Shown here piece by piece: positions 42,019 through 50,857 of a stretch of 64,000 nucleotides of DNA. Under the pieces are notes generated by a model. It worked only from the letters and a program-made list of their open reading frames with translations. It was not told where the DNA came from and ran no database searches. Both the position numbers and the translations under genes were made by a program. The DNA comes from PALSA-693 sp963780345 (GTDB lineage Bacteria > Actinomycetota > Acidimicrobiia > Acidimicrobiales > Palsa-688): the NCBI GenBank assembly GCA_963780345.1, contig CAWABU010000002.1, forward strand, positions 124,001 to 188,000, given 5' to 3'. Position 1 is the stretch's first letter. The number at the start of each line of letters is the position of its first letter.

Positions 42019-43563
42019 ATGGATCGATCCCGAGCCGTGGGCTACATGCGCCCCCCGTCCAGCGCCCAGGTCGCCGAGTACGCCGCCCGCCACCACCTGC
42101 ATCCGACTCCCGAGGAGCTGGTTGAGCTCGCGGCGGCCGTGAGCGCGTCAGTGGAGGGGTATGCCCGTGTCGAGGAACTGGACGAGGCCCCACCTCCGCT
42201 GCGTCATCTTCATCGCGATCCGGGTCGGCCCCCCACGCCAGGGGAGGATCCTTACAACGCCTTCATCCGCTTCTGCGAGGTACGAGGATCACCGGATGGC
42301 CCCCTCGCCGGCAAGACGGTCGGAGTGAAGGACTGCATCGCGGTGGCCGGCGTTCCGATGACCAACGGCGGTCGGCGCACGCCGGCGGTCGTACCGACAG
42401 AGGACGCAGTGGTCGTCGAACGTCTCCTCGACGCTGGAGCCGTGATCACCGGGAAAACCAACCTGGAGGACCTCGCCCTCGGGCTCGGGGAGGGATCGGC
42501 GTTTGGCGCGGCACGCAACCCCCTAAACCCGAGGTTCTCCACGGGGGGCTCTTCATCGGGCTCGGGCGCGGCCGTGGCGGCCGGCATGGTGGACATGGCC
42601 CTGGGGGCGGACGAAGGAGGGAGCGTCCGGATCCCGGCCGCCTGGTGCGGGCTGGTGGGTATGAAGGCCACCCATGGGCTGGTCCCGTCGTACGGGTTGA
42701 CGTACATGGACCACACCATCGATCACATCGGACCGATCACCAAAACGGTGGCGGACAACGCTCAGATGCTGGAAGTCATCGCCGGAGCCGACTGGCGGGA
42801 CCCGCAATGGGTCCGGGCTGCCCCCTCGCCCGCGGATTACCTCGGCGCATCCGGGCTGGGCGTTTCCGGGCTGCGGGTCGGGATCGTCCCCGAGGCCCTC
42901 GAACCGTCAGGGTGCACCCCGGACGTGCTCTCCTCGTTTGACAAGGCGGTGGCGGTCCTGGCCGGGCTCGGTGCGACCATCGTCGAACAATCAGTGCCCC
43001 TCTGGGTGGACGCCCGCTTCATCGGGGCGGGCACGCTCGGTCTCGGGTTGTACGGAATGGCGATCAGCCACGGCATCGGTTTCGGCCACATGGGCCGGGT
43101 GGACCCGGTCATCACGGCCGCCTGGGCGGCTCAGACCCTCGTGCAGGGCGACGACCTCCCCGCCGGGCTGAAATCCATCCTGGTCGCAACCGACTACCTG
43201 CTCGAGCATTACCAGGGCGTGCCCATCGCGAAGGCCCACAACCTGCGGCTGGCCCTGCGCCGCCAGATCATGGCGGCCCTGTCCGAAGTGGACGTGCTGG
43301 TCACTCCCACCACCGCTCAGGTGGCGTTCGAATTGCTGGACCGGCGGGCCGAGGCGGGCGAGATGGCTGCCCGCATGCGATCGTCGATCGGTGCCGTTAC
43401 CAACACCATGCAACTCGACCTCTCGGGCCACCCGGCGCTGACGGTGCCGTGCGGGAGAGGGGATCACGATCTTCCGCTCGGGCTCCAGATCATTGGGCCC
43501 CACTTTGGCGAAGACCATTGCTACCAGGTCGGATTTGCCCTGGAGGCGGCTATCTCCGGTTAG
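42019..43563 (+). CDS. amidase (large, nitrile-pathway-like amidase)
   Basis: The 514-residue enzyme has an N-terminal helical extension (PPSSAQVAEYAARHHLHPTP, EELVELAAAV) and then the catalytic lysine in GKTVGVKDCIAVAGVPMTNG, and STGGSSSGSGAAVAAGMVDM and GADEGGSVRIPAAWCGLVGM. The extra N-terminal domain and length are those of Rhodococcus-type enantioselective amidases, which often follow nitrile hydratase; no nitrile hydratase gene is in the window. The ATG at 42019 with a GGAGG site is preferred to one at 41992. Confidence 0.9.
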   Translation: MDRSRAVGYMRPPSSAQVAEYAARHHLHPTPEELVELAAAVSASVEGYARVEELDEAPPPLRHLHRDPGRPPTPGEDPYNAFIRFCEVRGSPDGPLAGKTVGVKDCIAVAGVPMTNGGRRTPAVVPTEDAVVVERLLDAGAVITGKTNLEDLALGLGEGSAFGAARNPLNPRFSTGGSSSGSGAAVAAGMVDMALGADEGGSVRIPAAWCGLVGMKATHGLVPSYGLTYMDHTIDHIGPITKTVADNAQMLEVIAGADWRDPQWVRAAPSPADYLGASGLGVSGLRVGIVPEALEPSGCTPDVLSSFDKAVAVLAGLGATIVEQSVPLWVDARFIGAGTLGLGLYGMAISHGIGFGHMGRVDPVITAAWAAQTLVQGDDLPAGLKSILVATDYLLEHYQGVPIAKAHNLRLALRRQIMAALSEVDVLVTPTTAQVAFELLDRRAEAGEMAARMRSSIGAVTNTMQLDLSGHPALTVPCGRGDHDLPLGLQIIGPHFGEDHCYQVGFALEAAISG

Positions 43564-43597
43564 TCGTTCGTAATCAGATCCGCCTCGTCCACAGAAA

Positions 43598-44917
43598 TCA
43601 AGGGTAAAAGAGCTTCCTGGCGGCCGCGTGGAGTTCGTCGCGGAACTGCGGCGCCGCGATGCGGATCAACTCGGTGGCGCGCTCCCGGGCCGTCTTACCC
43701 CAGAGGTGGGCGATGCCGTATTCGGTGACCACCATGTCGACGAGGGTCCGGGGGATGGTGCCCTGGGTGGCTTCGGGAAAAACGGGCACGATGCGTGATC
43801 GGGTACCCGTGTCATCGGTAGCCGTCACGACCAATACCGATGACCCCCCTTCGGACCACAAGGAGCCGATCATGAACTCCAGCAATCCTCCGACGCCGCT
43901 GCGCATGACCGTCCCCACGCTCTCGGCCGCAGCCTGACCGGTGAGGTCCACCATCATCACGCTGTTCATGGCCCGGAAGTTACGAATGGAGGCCACCACT
44001 CGGGGATCAGCAACCCTCCAGACCTCCCACCCCTGGATGGCCGGGTTCCGTTCCATGAACTGCCGATGATCGTCCGGCACGACCCAGTGGGTGGCCACGG
44101 CCACGCCGGGATGGGCGTCGACCCGGCTGGACGACATGACGCCCGAGCGGATCAGCCCCGGCACTCCCGGCATGGTGGCTTCGGAGTGCCAGCCCAGATC
44201 ATTGCGGTCGCCCAGCCGGGCCAGCAGATGTCCGGCCGCCACGGAGGCAGTGCCGGCCCCGATCTGGAGGGTGTCGCCGTCGGCGATGGTGGAGGCCAGG
44301 TGCTCGCCGAGCCGCTCATAGACCGACGACGTCTGATCGGACGGCGGATAGGGCGGGGTCGCGCCGCCCTCGACGAAGTAAGTGACCAGATCGGCGGGCA
44401 CCTCACCGTCGCCGCAGAGGATAGGAGTGGTTGGGTCGATCTCGGCGATGACCACCTTGGCTCGCCGCATGTACTCGGGGGCGTCCCACACCCGGGGCCC
44501 CAGGTTGATCATGCCCCGCTCGTCGGGAGGAGAGGTTTGCACGCAGACGACGTCCGGTATCCGGTCCCCTTCACCGCGGCGGCCCGGCTCTTGCGCCGCT
44601 TTGAACCTCAAGGAGAAGGGCATCGGCATGTAATCGAAGCGCCGCTCGATCATCATGGGCCAGGCCTGCGGGCCGGCCCAATGCTCCTGCACCACCTGGA
44701 AGCTGTCCTCAAAGCCGGACGCGAACCACGGAAAGACTCCGGCGGCGCTGTGCACGATTTCCACGTCGCGCAACTCAGGTGCCCGGGCGGCCAGGGCCTC
44801 GGCCACCAGCATTGGAGTGTGACCCAGAACGAAACGCACCCGCATGCCCGACTCGACCGAGGCAACCGCCTCCGCCGCGCTCACGGGGCGGGGCCCCGAC
44901 CTTGCAGCCATGTTCAT
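43598..44917 (-). CDS. acetyl-CoA hydrolase/transferase-family (4-hydroxybutyrate CoA-transferase-like)
   Basis: The 439-residue protein has the family pattern PDVVCVQTSPPDERGMINLG, AEIDPTTPIL, LQIGAGTASVAAGHLLARLG, and the catalytic glutamate in LGWHSEATMPGVPGLIRSGV (near residue 250). The C-terminal domain has VDMVVTEYGIAHLWGKTARE, RATELIRIAAPQFRDEL, the usual family ending. It moves CoA between short-chain acids or hydrolyses the thioester. It is convergent with the amidase gene, so a link to short acids released by the amidases is possible but unproven. Confidence 0.88.
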   Translation of the reverse strand: MNMAARSGPRPVSAAEAVASVESGMRVRFVLGHTPMLVAEALAARAPELRDVEIVHSAAGVFPWFASGFEDSFQVVQEHWAGPQAWPMMIERRFDYMPMPFSLRFKAAQEPGRRGEGDRIPDVVCVQTSPPDERGMINLGPRVWDAPEYMRRAKVVIAEIDPTTPILCGDGEVPADLVTYFVEGGATPPYPPSDQTSSVYERLGEHLASTIADGDTLQIGAGTASVAAGHLLARLGDRNDLGWHSEATMPGVPGLIRSGVMSSSRVDAHPGVAVATHWVVPDDHRQFMERNPAIQGWEVWRVADPRVVASIRNFRAMNSVMMVDLTGQAAAESVGTVMRSGVGGLLEFMIGSLWSEGGSSVLVVTATDDTGTRSRIVPVFPEATQGTIPRTLVDMVVTEYGIAHLWGKTARERATELIRIAAPQFRDELHAAARKLFYP

Positions 44918-45082
44918 CCTGACATGTTGGACGTCGTACTTTCTGATTTCTGAGCAATAATCGCACCGGGCCCGGGCGGCGTCAAGGACGCGGTCGGCCC
45001 GGCCGGATCCCCGACCCCGGGGAGCGAGCGGCGGGGTGAGCTAGGGTTTCAGCGGCCGGGGCCAGATGGGCAGGGAGGGGTC

Positions 45083-45700
45083 ATGACGCTGAAAGTGGTC
45101 GGAGCGGGCGTTGGCCGCACCGGTACCTTTTCCTTGAAGGTGGCTCTCGAGCAGTTGCTCGGGGGGCGGTGTCATCACATGTTTGAGGTGGTGCGCGACC
45201 CGGCCCAGGTGGCCGGATGGTCCGACGCCATCTACCGCAGACCGGTGAACTGGTCCGTGCTTCTGAGTTCGTTCTCCGCGGTAGTTGATTGGCCGGGGGC
45301 GAGCTTCTGGCCGGAACTACTGGACGCCAACCCCGATGCCCTGGTGATCCTGTCGATCCGCGACGCCGAGGACTGGTACCGCAGCGCCTCGAACACCATC
45401 TTCGTTGGCCTCGATCGACTGAGCCGGGAGCCGGGATCCTGGATGGCAGCGGTGCGAACCCTCCTGAAGGACCGCTTCTGCGACAGGTTCGATGATTCTG
45501 CGGCCATGATGGCCGCCTTCGAGCGCCACAACGATGCCGTACGGGCAGGGGTCCCTGCCCCACAGCTCCTCGAGTGGCGGGCGTCCGACGGCTGGAACCC
45601 GATTTGCTCCCGACTCGGATTGGCCGTGCCGGACGAGCCCTTCCCGATCACCAATACGACCAGCGAGTTCCAGGACCGTCTCCGGAGGGCACGCGGCTAG
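45083..45700 (+). CDS. sulfotransferase-family protein
   Basis: The 205-residue protein starts with the PAPS 5'-phosphosulfate loop KVVGAGVGRTGTFSLKVALE, then has PDALVILSIRDAEDWYRSAS with the 3'-phosphate-binding Arg/Ser, as in the short family of bacterial sulfotransferase-like proteins. Length and motifs fit this group, but a sulfate acceptor is not known and some members may have lost activity. It stands alone and is convergent with ppk2, 16 bases apart. Confidence 0.85.
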   Translation: MTLKVVGAGVGRTGTFSLKVALEQLLGGRCHHMFEVVRDPAQVAGWSDAIYRRPVNWSVLLSSFSAVVDWPGASFWPELLDANPDALVILSIRDAEDWYRSASNTIFVGLDRLSREPGSWMAAVRTLLKDRFCDRFDDSAAMMAAFERHNDAVRAGVPAPQLLEWRASDGWNPICSRLGLAVPDEPFPITNTTSEFQDRLRRARG

Positions 45701-45715
45701 CGGGCTACCGCGGGA

Positions 45716-46555
45716 TCAAAAGGGCGTGGGAATGTGGCGGAGGACCAGATTGGGCTCGACGTAGCCGTCCGGGCGCTGGCGCTTGGGGAGCGCGACCTCC
45801 GAGCGCTCGAGCGGCTGGTAGGGAATCCGGCTCAGCAAGTGGCTGATGATGTTGAGGCGGCCGCGTTGCTTGTCGTCGGTGTTCGCTACCCACCAGGGCG
45901 CCCAGGCCGTGTCGGTGGCCGCAAACATGGCATCCCGGGCCCGGGAGTAGTCGTACCAACGACTGTAGGACTTGAGGTCCATGTCGGAGAGCTTCCAGAT
46001 CTTGCGCGGGTCGTGCATCCGGCTTTCCAGGCGGCGGGTCTGCTCTTCGGCACCGACCTCCAGCCAGTACTTGAGCAGAAGAATCCCGGAGTCAACCATG
46101 GCCTTCTCCACGCCGGGGACCTGATCGAGGAAGCGGTCGGTCTCCTCCGGAGTGCAGAAGCCCATGACCCGCTCGACCCCGGCCCGGTTGTACCAGCTCC
46201 GATCAAAGATCACCACCTCCCCTGCCGCCGGAAGATGCGGTACATACCGTTGCAGGTACATCTGCGACTTCTCCCGGTCCGTCGGGGCCGGCAGGGCGAC
46301 GACACGGAAGACCCGAGGACTCACCCGCTCGGTGATTCGTTTGATGGTGCCTCCCTTGCCCGCCGTGTCCCGGCCCTCGAACACGATGCAGATCTTGGCT
46401 CCCGTCGACTTGACCCACTCCTGAACCGCCACCAGCTCGCCATGGAGCAGGCGCATTTGGTCCTCGTACTGACGGCGTTTCATTTTGGGCGAGGCGCCGG
46501 CCGCGGCCTCCTGTTCCGGCTTGGCGTGGTGATGGTTCTGCTTTTGGCTGGGCAT
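45716..46555 (-). CDS. ppk2: polyphosphate kinase 2
   Basis: The 279-residue enzyme has Walker A CIVFEGRDTAGKGGTIKRIT (near residue 58), the lid region RVVALPAPTDREKSQMYLQR and Walker B VVIFDRSWYNRAGVERVMGF (near 115), all typical of single-domain PPK2. It transfers phosphate between polyphosphate and nucleoside diphosphates, making ATP or GTP. The histidine-rich N-terminus (KQNHHHAKPEQE) is a family-variable tail. It starts 207 bases from a divergent luciferase-like gene; a large inverted repeat lies in between. Confidence 0.93.
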   Translation of the reverse strand: MPSQKQNHHHAKPEQEAAAGASPKMKRRQYEDQMRLLHGELVAVQEWVKSTGAKICIVFEGRDTAGKGGTIKRITERVSPRVFRVVALPAPTDREKSQMYLQRYVPHLPAAGEVVIFDRSWYNRAGVERVMGFCTPEETDRFLDQVPGVEKAMVDSGILLLKYWLEVGAEEQTRRLESRMHDPRKIWKLSDMDLKSYSRWYDYSRARDAMFAATDTAWAPWWVANTDDKQRGRLNIISHLLSRIPYQPLERSEVALPKRQRPDGYVEPNLVLRHIPTPF

Positions 46556-46656
46556 GTCACTTACCTTGGCTGGAGGTCACCGCGATCCCGTCGGAAACGC
46601 CGGCGTCGCGGAGACGGACTCTAGCCACCCCATGGCGACGTGGTGGGCTGCCTGCG

Positions 46657-46736
46657 AACTCGACGCCGGAAAACTCGGAGGCAATCACACCTGGCGACCA
46701 GGCCTTTTTGACCAGGGAGGTTCCCGGCGTCGAGTT
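46657..46736. repeat. 13-bp inverted repeat enclosing a small hairpin
   Basis: AACTCGACGCCGG (46657-46669) and CCGGCGTCGAGTT (46724-46736) are perfect inverted copies with 54 bases between. Inside, CCTGG-CGA-CCAGG is followed by CCTTTTTG, which looks like a terminator on the plus strand. It lies between divergent ppk2 and the luciferase-like gene. Confidence 0.6.
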
Positions 46737-46762
46737 TCTGGCCTGCCCACTAGGTTGGCTGC

Positions 46763-47560
46763 GTGCTCGTCGATCTCCTCCTGGAGACGTTTGGTTCAAG
46801 CTGGCGGGAGGTGCGAGCCGGGGCGATGATGGCTGAGCGGTCCGGGTTCGATGGTGTTTGGGTAAACGATCATCTGGCCGGCTCGGTCGCGGGTGCGGCG
46901 CATGTGCTGGAGTGCTGGACGGTGCTCTCCGCCCTGGCGACGGCGGTGCCGCGCATCGCGCTGGGCCCGCTCGTCCTCAACGTGGCCAACCGGGATCCCG
47001 GCACGCTGGCGGTGATGGCTGCGACGTTGCAGCACACGAGCGAGGGTCGGCTGCTGTTGGGGCTGGGCGCGGGAGCGAAGGCCGGGAGCCGCTACGCCCT
47101 CGAACAGGCGGCGCTGGGGCGCACCGTCCTCGGGGATCGGGAACGTCGCCACCAGGTGGAGCAAAACATTGCCGCCCTGCACCAGGTCTGGTCGGGTGAC
47201 GTGCCGCCAGCTTCCGGATTCCTGCGACCTGAGCCGATCCCACCCATTGTCGTCGCCGCCGGTGGGCCGAAGATGGCCGAACTCGCCGGCCATCTCGCCG
47301 ACGGCATCTGTGTACCCGTCGGACCCACGATGGCCGAGACCTTCGGCATCGCCAGGCAGGCCCGGTCCCGTTCGGCGCCCCGCCATAGACGCTTTCTGGC
47401 GACAGCCCTCCTTTCATCCTGGTCGGAAGGAACCCGGCCGCCCGTCGGGCTCGACCTCGACCGTCTGATCGTCTATGTGGCGCCCCCATTTGAAGATTCC
47501 ATCACTCGCCTGGCGGAGCTGGTCGGGCACTGGCGGAAGGAGTTTCCCTCTAGCGACTGA
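46763..47560 (+). CDS. LLM-class F420-dependent oxidoreductase
   Basis: The 265-residue barrel has LVDLLLETFGSSWREVRAGA, MMAERSGFDGVWVNDHLAG, RIALGPLVLNVANRDPGTLA, TLQHTSEGRLLLGLGAGAKA and PPIVVAAGGPKMAELAGHLA, the common luciferase-like order with the conserved phosphate/cofactor loop. It is shorter than most (around 290-350) but both ends look complete. It should transfer hydride from F420H2 to an unknown organic substrate. It converges with the MarR gene, 23 bases apart. Confidence 0.87.
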   Translation: MLVDLLLETFGSSWREVRAGAMMAERSGFDGVWVNDHLAGSVAGAAHVLECWTVLSALATAVPRIALGPLVLNVANRDPGTLAVMAATLQHTSEGRLLLGLGAGAKAGSRYALEQAALGRTVLGDRERRHQVEQNIAALHQVWSGDVPPASGFLRPEPIPPIVVAAGGPKMAELAGHLADGICVPVGPTMAETFGIARQARSRSAPRHRRFLATALLSSWSEGTRPPVGLDLDRLIVYVAPPFEDSITRLAELVGHWRKEFPSSD

Positions 47561-47583
47561 TCCCGCCCCGGGGATTCGGTCTC

Positions 47584-48225
47584 TCAGAGCTGGTCGCCTG
47601 CCGCCCCGGCGCCATCTTCAGCTGGGTTCTCCTCGCTATGGTCACGGACCACGAATTCACCACGGGCAATGCGAAAATCACGAATGATTTCGACAATCGC
47701 TTTCCGCTGATCGGGGTCGAGGCCCGCCGTTCCGAACTGGACCTTGGCCAGCTCCTCGGTTGCAACCCCCACGAGCGCCCATCCGTCGTCGGTGATCTCG
47801 GCGAGGACCGTCCGGCGGTCCGAGCTGTCCGAAAGTCGCCGGAGCAGCCCGTCTGCTTCGAGTTTTGTGACGGTGTTGGTCATGCTGGCGGGATGCACCC
47901 GGAGCCGGGCGCTCATCTTCCCGACCGGCAGGCGGCCTTCTTTGCTGAAGCTCAGAAGGGCAAGCGCTTCGTAGCGTGCAAAGGTCAGCCCGAACTGATC
48001 GAGGGCGGCGTCGACAGCAGTCAGGATCATTTGGCTGGCGGTGAGGACCGATTGGGCTGCCGCCAGCTCGTCGGGCCCGGGCCAGCCGCGCTTCCTCCAC
48101 CTGGTGGTGGCCTCTTCGAGGGGATCGAAGTCGAACGCCGCTTTGCGCGGGGCGGCGCCGTCACCGTTGCTCGCTCTGGACGCAGCATCGGGGCCAGCAG
48201 TGTAGAGGCGGCGACGGCGTGACAC
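47584..48225 (-). CDS. MarR-family transcriptional regulator
   Basis: The winged helix is complete: FARYEALALLSFSKEGRLPV, GKMSARLRVHPASMTNTVTK, LEADGLLRRLSDSSDRRTVL. An N-terminal segment DFDPLEEATTRWRKRGWPGP matches a MarR sub-group of actinobacteria that begins 'FDPIxEAxRxWxxxGW'. The start is uncertain: the frame is open to 48258, but that TTG lies inside a probable operator, so the GTG at 48225 or a later codon is preferred. It is divergent from nothing near; the upstream GNAT gene reads the same way. Confidence 0.85.
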   Translation of the reverse strand: MSRRRRLYTAGPDAASRASNGDGAAPRKAAFDFDPLEEATTRWRKRGWPGPDELAAAQSVLTASQMILTAVDAALDQFGLTFARYEALALLSFSKEGRLPVGKMSARLRVHPASMTNTVTKLEADGLLRRLSDSSDRRTVLAEITDDGWALVGVATEELAKVQFGTAGLDPDQRKAIVEIIRDFRIARGEFVVRDHSEENPAEDGAGAAGDQL

Positions 48226-48256
48226 TGGGCTTGGCCTCCTCTCTGCTGAAAGCGCC

Positions 48257-48273
48257 AACTTATCTCTAACTTA
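48257..48273 (-). promoter_or_regulatory. AACTTA direct repeats before the MarR gene
   Basis: AACTTA occurs at 48257 and 48268, 11 bp apart, in an AT-rich spot of the 93-base gap between the MarR and acetyltransferase genes. One helical turn of spacing fits a regulator site, possibly for the MarR protein itself. Confidence 0.4.
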
Positions 48274-48351
48274 GCGAATGTTCGTCTCGCGGTCAGGTTG
48301 GGCCCCACCGGGCGGGCGAGTGACCGCCGCTTCCCCGCCGAGGTACCGGCC

Positions 48352-48813
48352 TCACCGGAGCGGCTTGACAAAGTAGGTGCTGGTGCCCTGGAATCCGTGG
48401 CGTTTGTAGAACTGATGGGCGCGCCGACGGCGCCGATTCGAATGCAGCTCGACGAGAATGCAGCCGTCGCTCGCCGCCTGCCCGATGGCCGTCTCGAGCA
48501 GGATGGCGCCGGCGCCGCGGGACCGGTTGACACCATCGACCACGAGGGCGTCCACGGAGGCGGTCGGTGCTCCCCAGTGAAACTGCCGGCGGACGGACAC
48601 GGCGATCAGGCCAATCACGCGTCCACCGGCGACGGCGACATGAACCCGTCCGGCGGCGCCGGTTCGCAGGTCGTCTGCCACCGAATCAGCGGTGCGGTCG
48701 TAACCGAGCTGGGCGAGAAGACGGACGGCGTCGCGGCTGTCGGAGGCGTCGGCCGGGCGGACCGCCACGGCCGGCGGGCCCTCACCGGTTAAACCCGGGT
48801 GGCCGCCAGCCAC
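48352..48813 (-). CDS. GNAT-family N-acetyltransferase
   Basis: The 153-residue protein reads VAVRPADASDSRDAVRLLAQ, GRVHVAVAGGRVIGLIAVSV, ASVDALVVDGVNRSRGAGAI, LLETAIGQAASDGCILVELH and RRRRAHQFYKRHGFQGTSTY, the full GNAT motif series (the acetyl-CoA loop is NRSRGAG). The tail 'RRAHxFYxRxGFxxTSxYFxK' is typical for small bacterial acetyltransferases of unknown target. It overlaps the hydrolase gene by 25 bases and is therefore probably co-translated. Confidence 0.87.
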   Translation of the reverse strand: MAGGHPGLTGEGPPAVAVRPADASDSRDAVRLLAQLGYDRTADSVADDLRTGAAGRVHVAVAGGRVIGLIAVSVRRQFHWGAPTASVDALVVDGVNRSRGAGAILLETAIGQAASDGCILVELHSNRRRRRAHQFYKRHGFQGTSTYFVKPLR

Positions 48814-49646
48814 GGGGAGAGCACATCGACCAGCCCTTCGGGGCGGTCGAGGGTGATGCTGTGACCGGAATCGGCCACCAGAACACAGGTCGCCGCCGGG
48901 TTCTCGGCCAGCATCCGGGCTGCGAACTCGGCGGTGAGAATGTCACTCTCCGCGCCGCGTACCAGCAGGAGCGGACCCCGCACGCTCCTCCAGGCCTCCC
49001 ACCGCTCGTCGACGCTGTGGTCGTCGCGCCCCGCGGTTCCATCCCGCAGCGCCTTGTCCCACTTGAAGGTAAGGCGGCCGTCGGGTAGTTGTCGCAGATT
49101 ATGGGAGACCCGATGGCGCAGCGACTCGTCAGTGGGGCGAGGGTTGGCCGCACGAGCCTGGGCCACGGCTTCGTCCTCGGAGGCGAAGACGTCGGGCCCA
49201 GCCAGGCCCGCCGCGATCCGGGCTCCCCCGGCGGGAGCCACCTCCGGACCGATGTCCAGGATGATGAGCCGCTCGATTCGCTCGGGATGGGCGGCGGCGA
49301 AGAGATAGGCGACGTTCCCGCCCATCGAGAGGCCCATGAGGGTCACCCGATCGAGACCCAGTTGGTCCAGGAAGGCAAGCAGATCACCCACCATCGGCCT
49401 CGAACCGTAGAGCGGGGCCCAGTCGGTGTCACCGTGACCGCGTTGGTCCAGGGCCAGCACGCGGTACTGGTCGGCCAGGGCCCGGGCCGGGTAATCCCAC
49501 GTGTGGGCGTGCCCGGTGAAGCCGTGCAGCATGACCAGCGGAGGTCCGTCTCCACCCCAGTCGAGATAGTGGAAGCGGATGCCGTCGTGCTCGGCGTATC
49601 GCGAGGTCGCCGTGCCGCTGGCCATCGCCGGTTGGGCTTCCGTCAT
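48789..49646 (-). CDS. alpha/beta hydrolase
   Basis: The 285-residue protein has the oxyanion-side motif LVMLHGFTGHAHTW (near residue 38), the nucleophile elbow VTLMGLSMGGNVAYLFAAAH (G-L-S-M-G, near 103), the acid in LLLVRGAESDILT and the histidine in LVADSGHSITLDRPE (near 263). This is the standard esterase/dehalogenase-like fold. No substrate is indicated. It is divergent from the HtrA-like protease gene with 151 bases between them. Confidence 0.9.
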   Translation of the reverse strand: MTEAQPAMASGTATSRYAEHDGIRFHYLDWGGDGPPLVMLHGFTGHAHTWDYPARALADQYRVLALDQRGHGDTDWAPLYGSRPMVGDLLAFLDQLGLDRVTLMGLSMGGNVAYLFAAAHPERIERLIILDIGPEVAPAGGARIAAGLAGPDVFASEDEAVAQARAANPRPTDESLRHRVSHNLRQLPDGRLTFKWDKALRDGTAGRDDHSVDERWEAWRSVRGPLLLVRGAESDILTAEFAARMLAENPAATCVLVADSGHSITLDRPEGLVDVLSPWLAATRV

Positions 49647-49797
49647 CGCTGTTCCCTCCTGGACGGCCTCCAGGCCGAGCGGAGGGGAGCTTATCCGAGG
49701 GTCCGCACTGGAACGCCGGGCCGGTTGATGCCGTCCTGGGCTACTCTTATCTTGTAATCATGTAAGCAGTTGACCCGGGAGTAAAGGGGACAGGAGC

Positions 49798-50748
49798 ATG
49801 ACCGACACCACCGTGATGGATGCGTACTCGCAGGTCGTGACGTCCGTGGCCGCAGAGCTCAACCCGCGTGTGGCGGCCCTGCAGGTCAGTCGCCGGGGGC
49901 GGGACGGCAACTTCCAGACCGGAGCCGGCTCGGCGGTGATCTTCACCAACGACGGATTCCTTTTGACCAACGCCCATGTCGTCGGGCGCGCCGATGCCGG
50001 AAAAGCCGCCTTCGCGGACGGCACCACCATCCCGTTCCACGTCGTCGGCACGGATCCGCTCTCCGACCTGGCCGTCGTCCGGGCGGATGGCGACACGCCG
50101 TCGCCGGTCCGGCTCGGCGAAGCCGCCAGCCTCAAGGTCGGACAACTGGTGGTGGCGGTCGGCAATCCCCTCGGGCTGGCCGGCACAGTCACCGCCGGCG
50201 TCGTGAGCGCCCTGGGCCGGTCTCTGCCGACCAGCGCCGGAAGCAACGTCCGGATCATCGACGACGTCATCCAGACCGACGCCGCCCTCAACCCGGGCAA
50301 CTCGGGTGGGGCCCTCGCCATCGCGACCGGAGAGGTCGTCGGCATCAATACGGCCGTCGCCGGTGTCGGCGTCGGCCTGGCCATTCCGATCAACGCCACC
50401 ACCCGGCAGATCATCGCGGCCCTGCTCGGAGAGGGGCGGGTGCGGCGGGCTTACCTCGGACTGGCCGGCACCCCGGCGCCCTTGCCCCCGGCGCTGGCGG
50501 AGCAGCGCGGTCAGCGCCACGGACTGCGCATCGCCGAGGTGGTACCCGGAGGCCCGGCGGCCCGCGCCGGGCTGCGCCCCGGTGACCTGCTACTCACCGC
50601 TGGGGATCAATCGGTGGGCAGTGCCCAGGCCCTCCAGCGACTGATGCTCGCCGACGCCATCGGGAAGCCGTTGCCGCTCACGGCCTTGAGGGCCGACGCG
50701 CTGGTCGATGTCATCGCCACGCCGGTCGAGCTCGACGCCGTCGATTGA
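49798..50748 (+). CDS. HtrA/DegP-like serine protease with PDZ domain, no export signal
   Basis: The trypsin-like domain has the catalytic triad: histidine in GFLLTNAHVVGRAD (near residue 60), aspartate in TDPLSDLAVVRAD (near 91) and serine in DAALNPGNSGGALAIATGEV (near 167). A PDZ domain follows (LRIAEVVPGGPAARAGLRPG, DLLLTAGDQSV). Unlike most HtrA proteins it has neither a signal peptide nor a membrane anchor; the first residues are hydrophilic (MTDTTVMDAYSQ). It should act in the cytoplasm or the start may be misread, but the ATG has GGGGACAGG upstream and nothing hydrophobic precedes it. Confidence 0.9.
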   Translation: MTDTTVMDAYSQVVTSVAAELNPRVAALQVSRRGRDGNFQTGAGSAVIFTNDGFLLTNAHVVGRADAGKAAFADGTTIPFHVVGTDPLSDLAVVRADGDTPSPVRLGEAASLKVGQLVVAVGNPLGLAGTVTAGVVSALGRSLPTSAGSNVRIIDDVIQTDAALNPGNSGGALAIATGEVVGINTAVAGVGVGLAIPINATTRQIIAALLGEGRVRRAYLGLAGTPAPLPPALAEQRGQRHGLRIAEVVPGGPAARAGLRPGDLLLTAGDQSVGSAQALQRLMLADAIGKPLPLTALRADALVDVIATPVELDAVD

Positions 50749-50857
50749 GCGGCCCCGCCGGACCCCCAACCCGGGGGGCCACGGGTTCGTTTTCGAGCTG
50801 CCCCCGGTCGGCCGGGGGCGGCCTCGAGAGCTCCGAAGAGACGTCGGGCGAGCGAGG

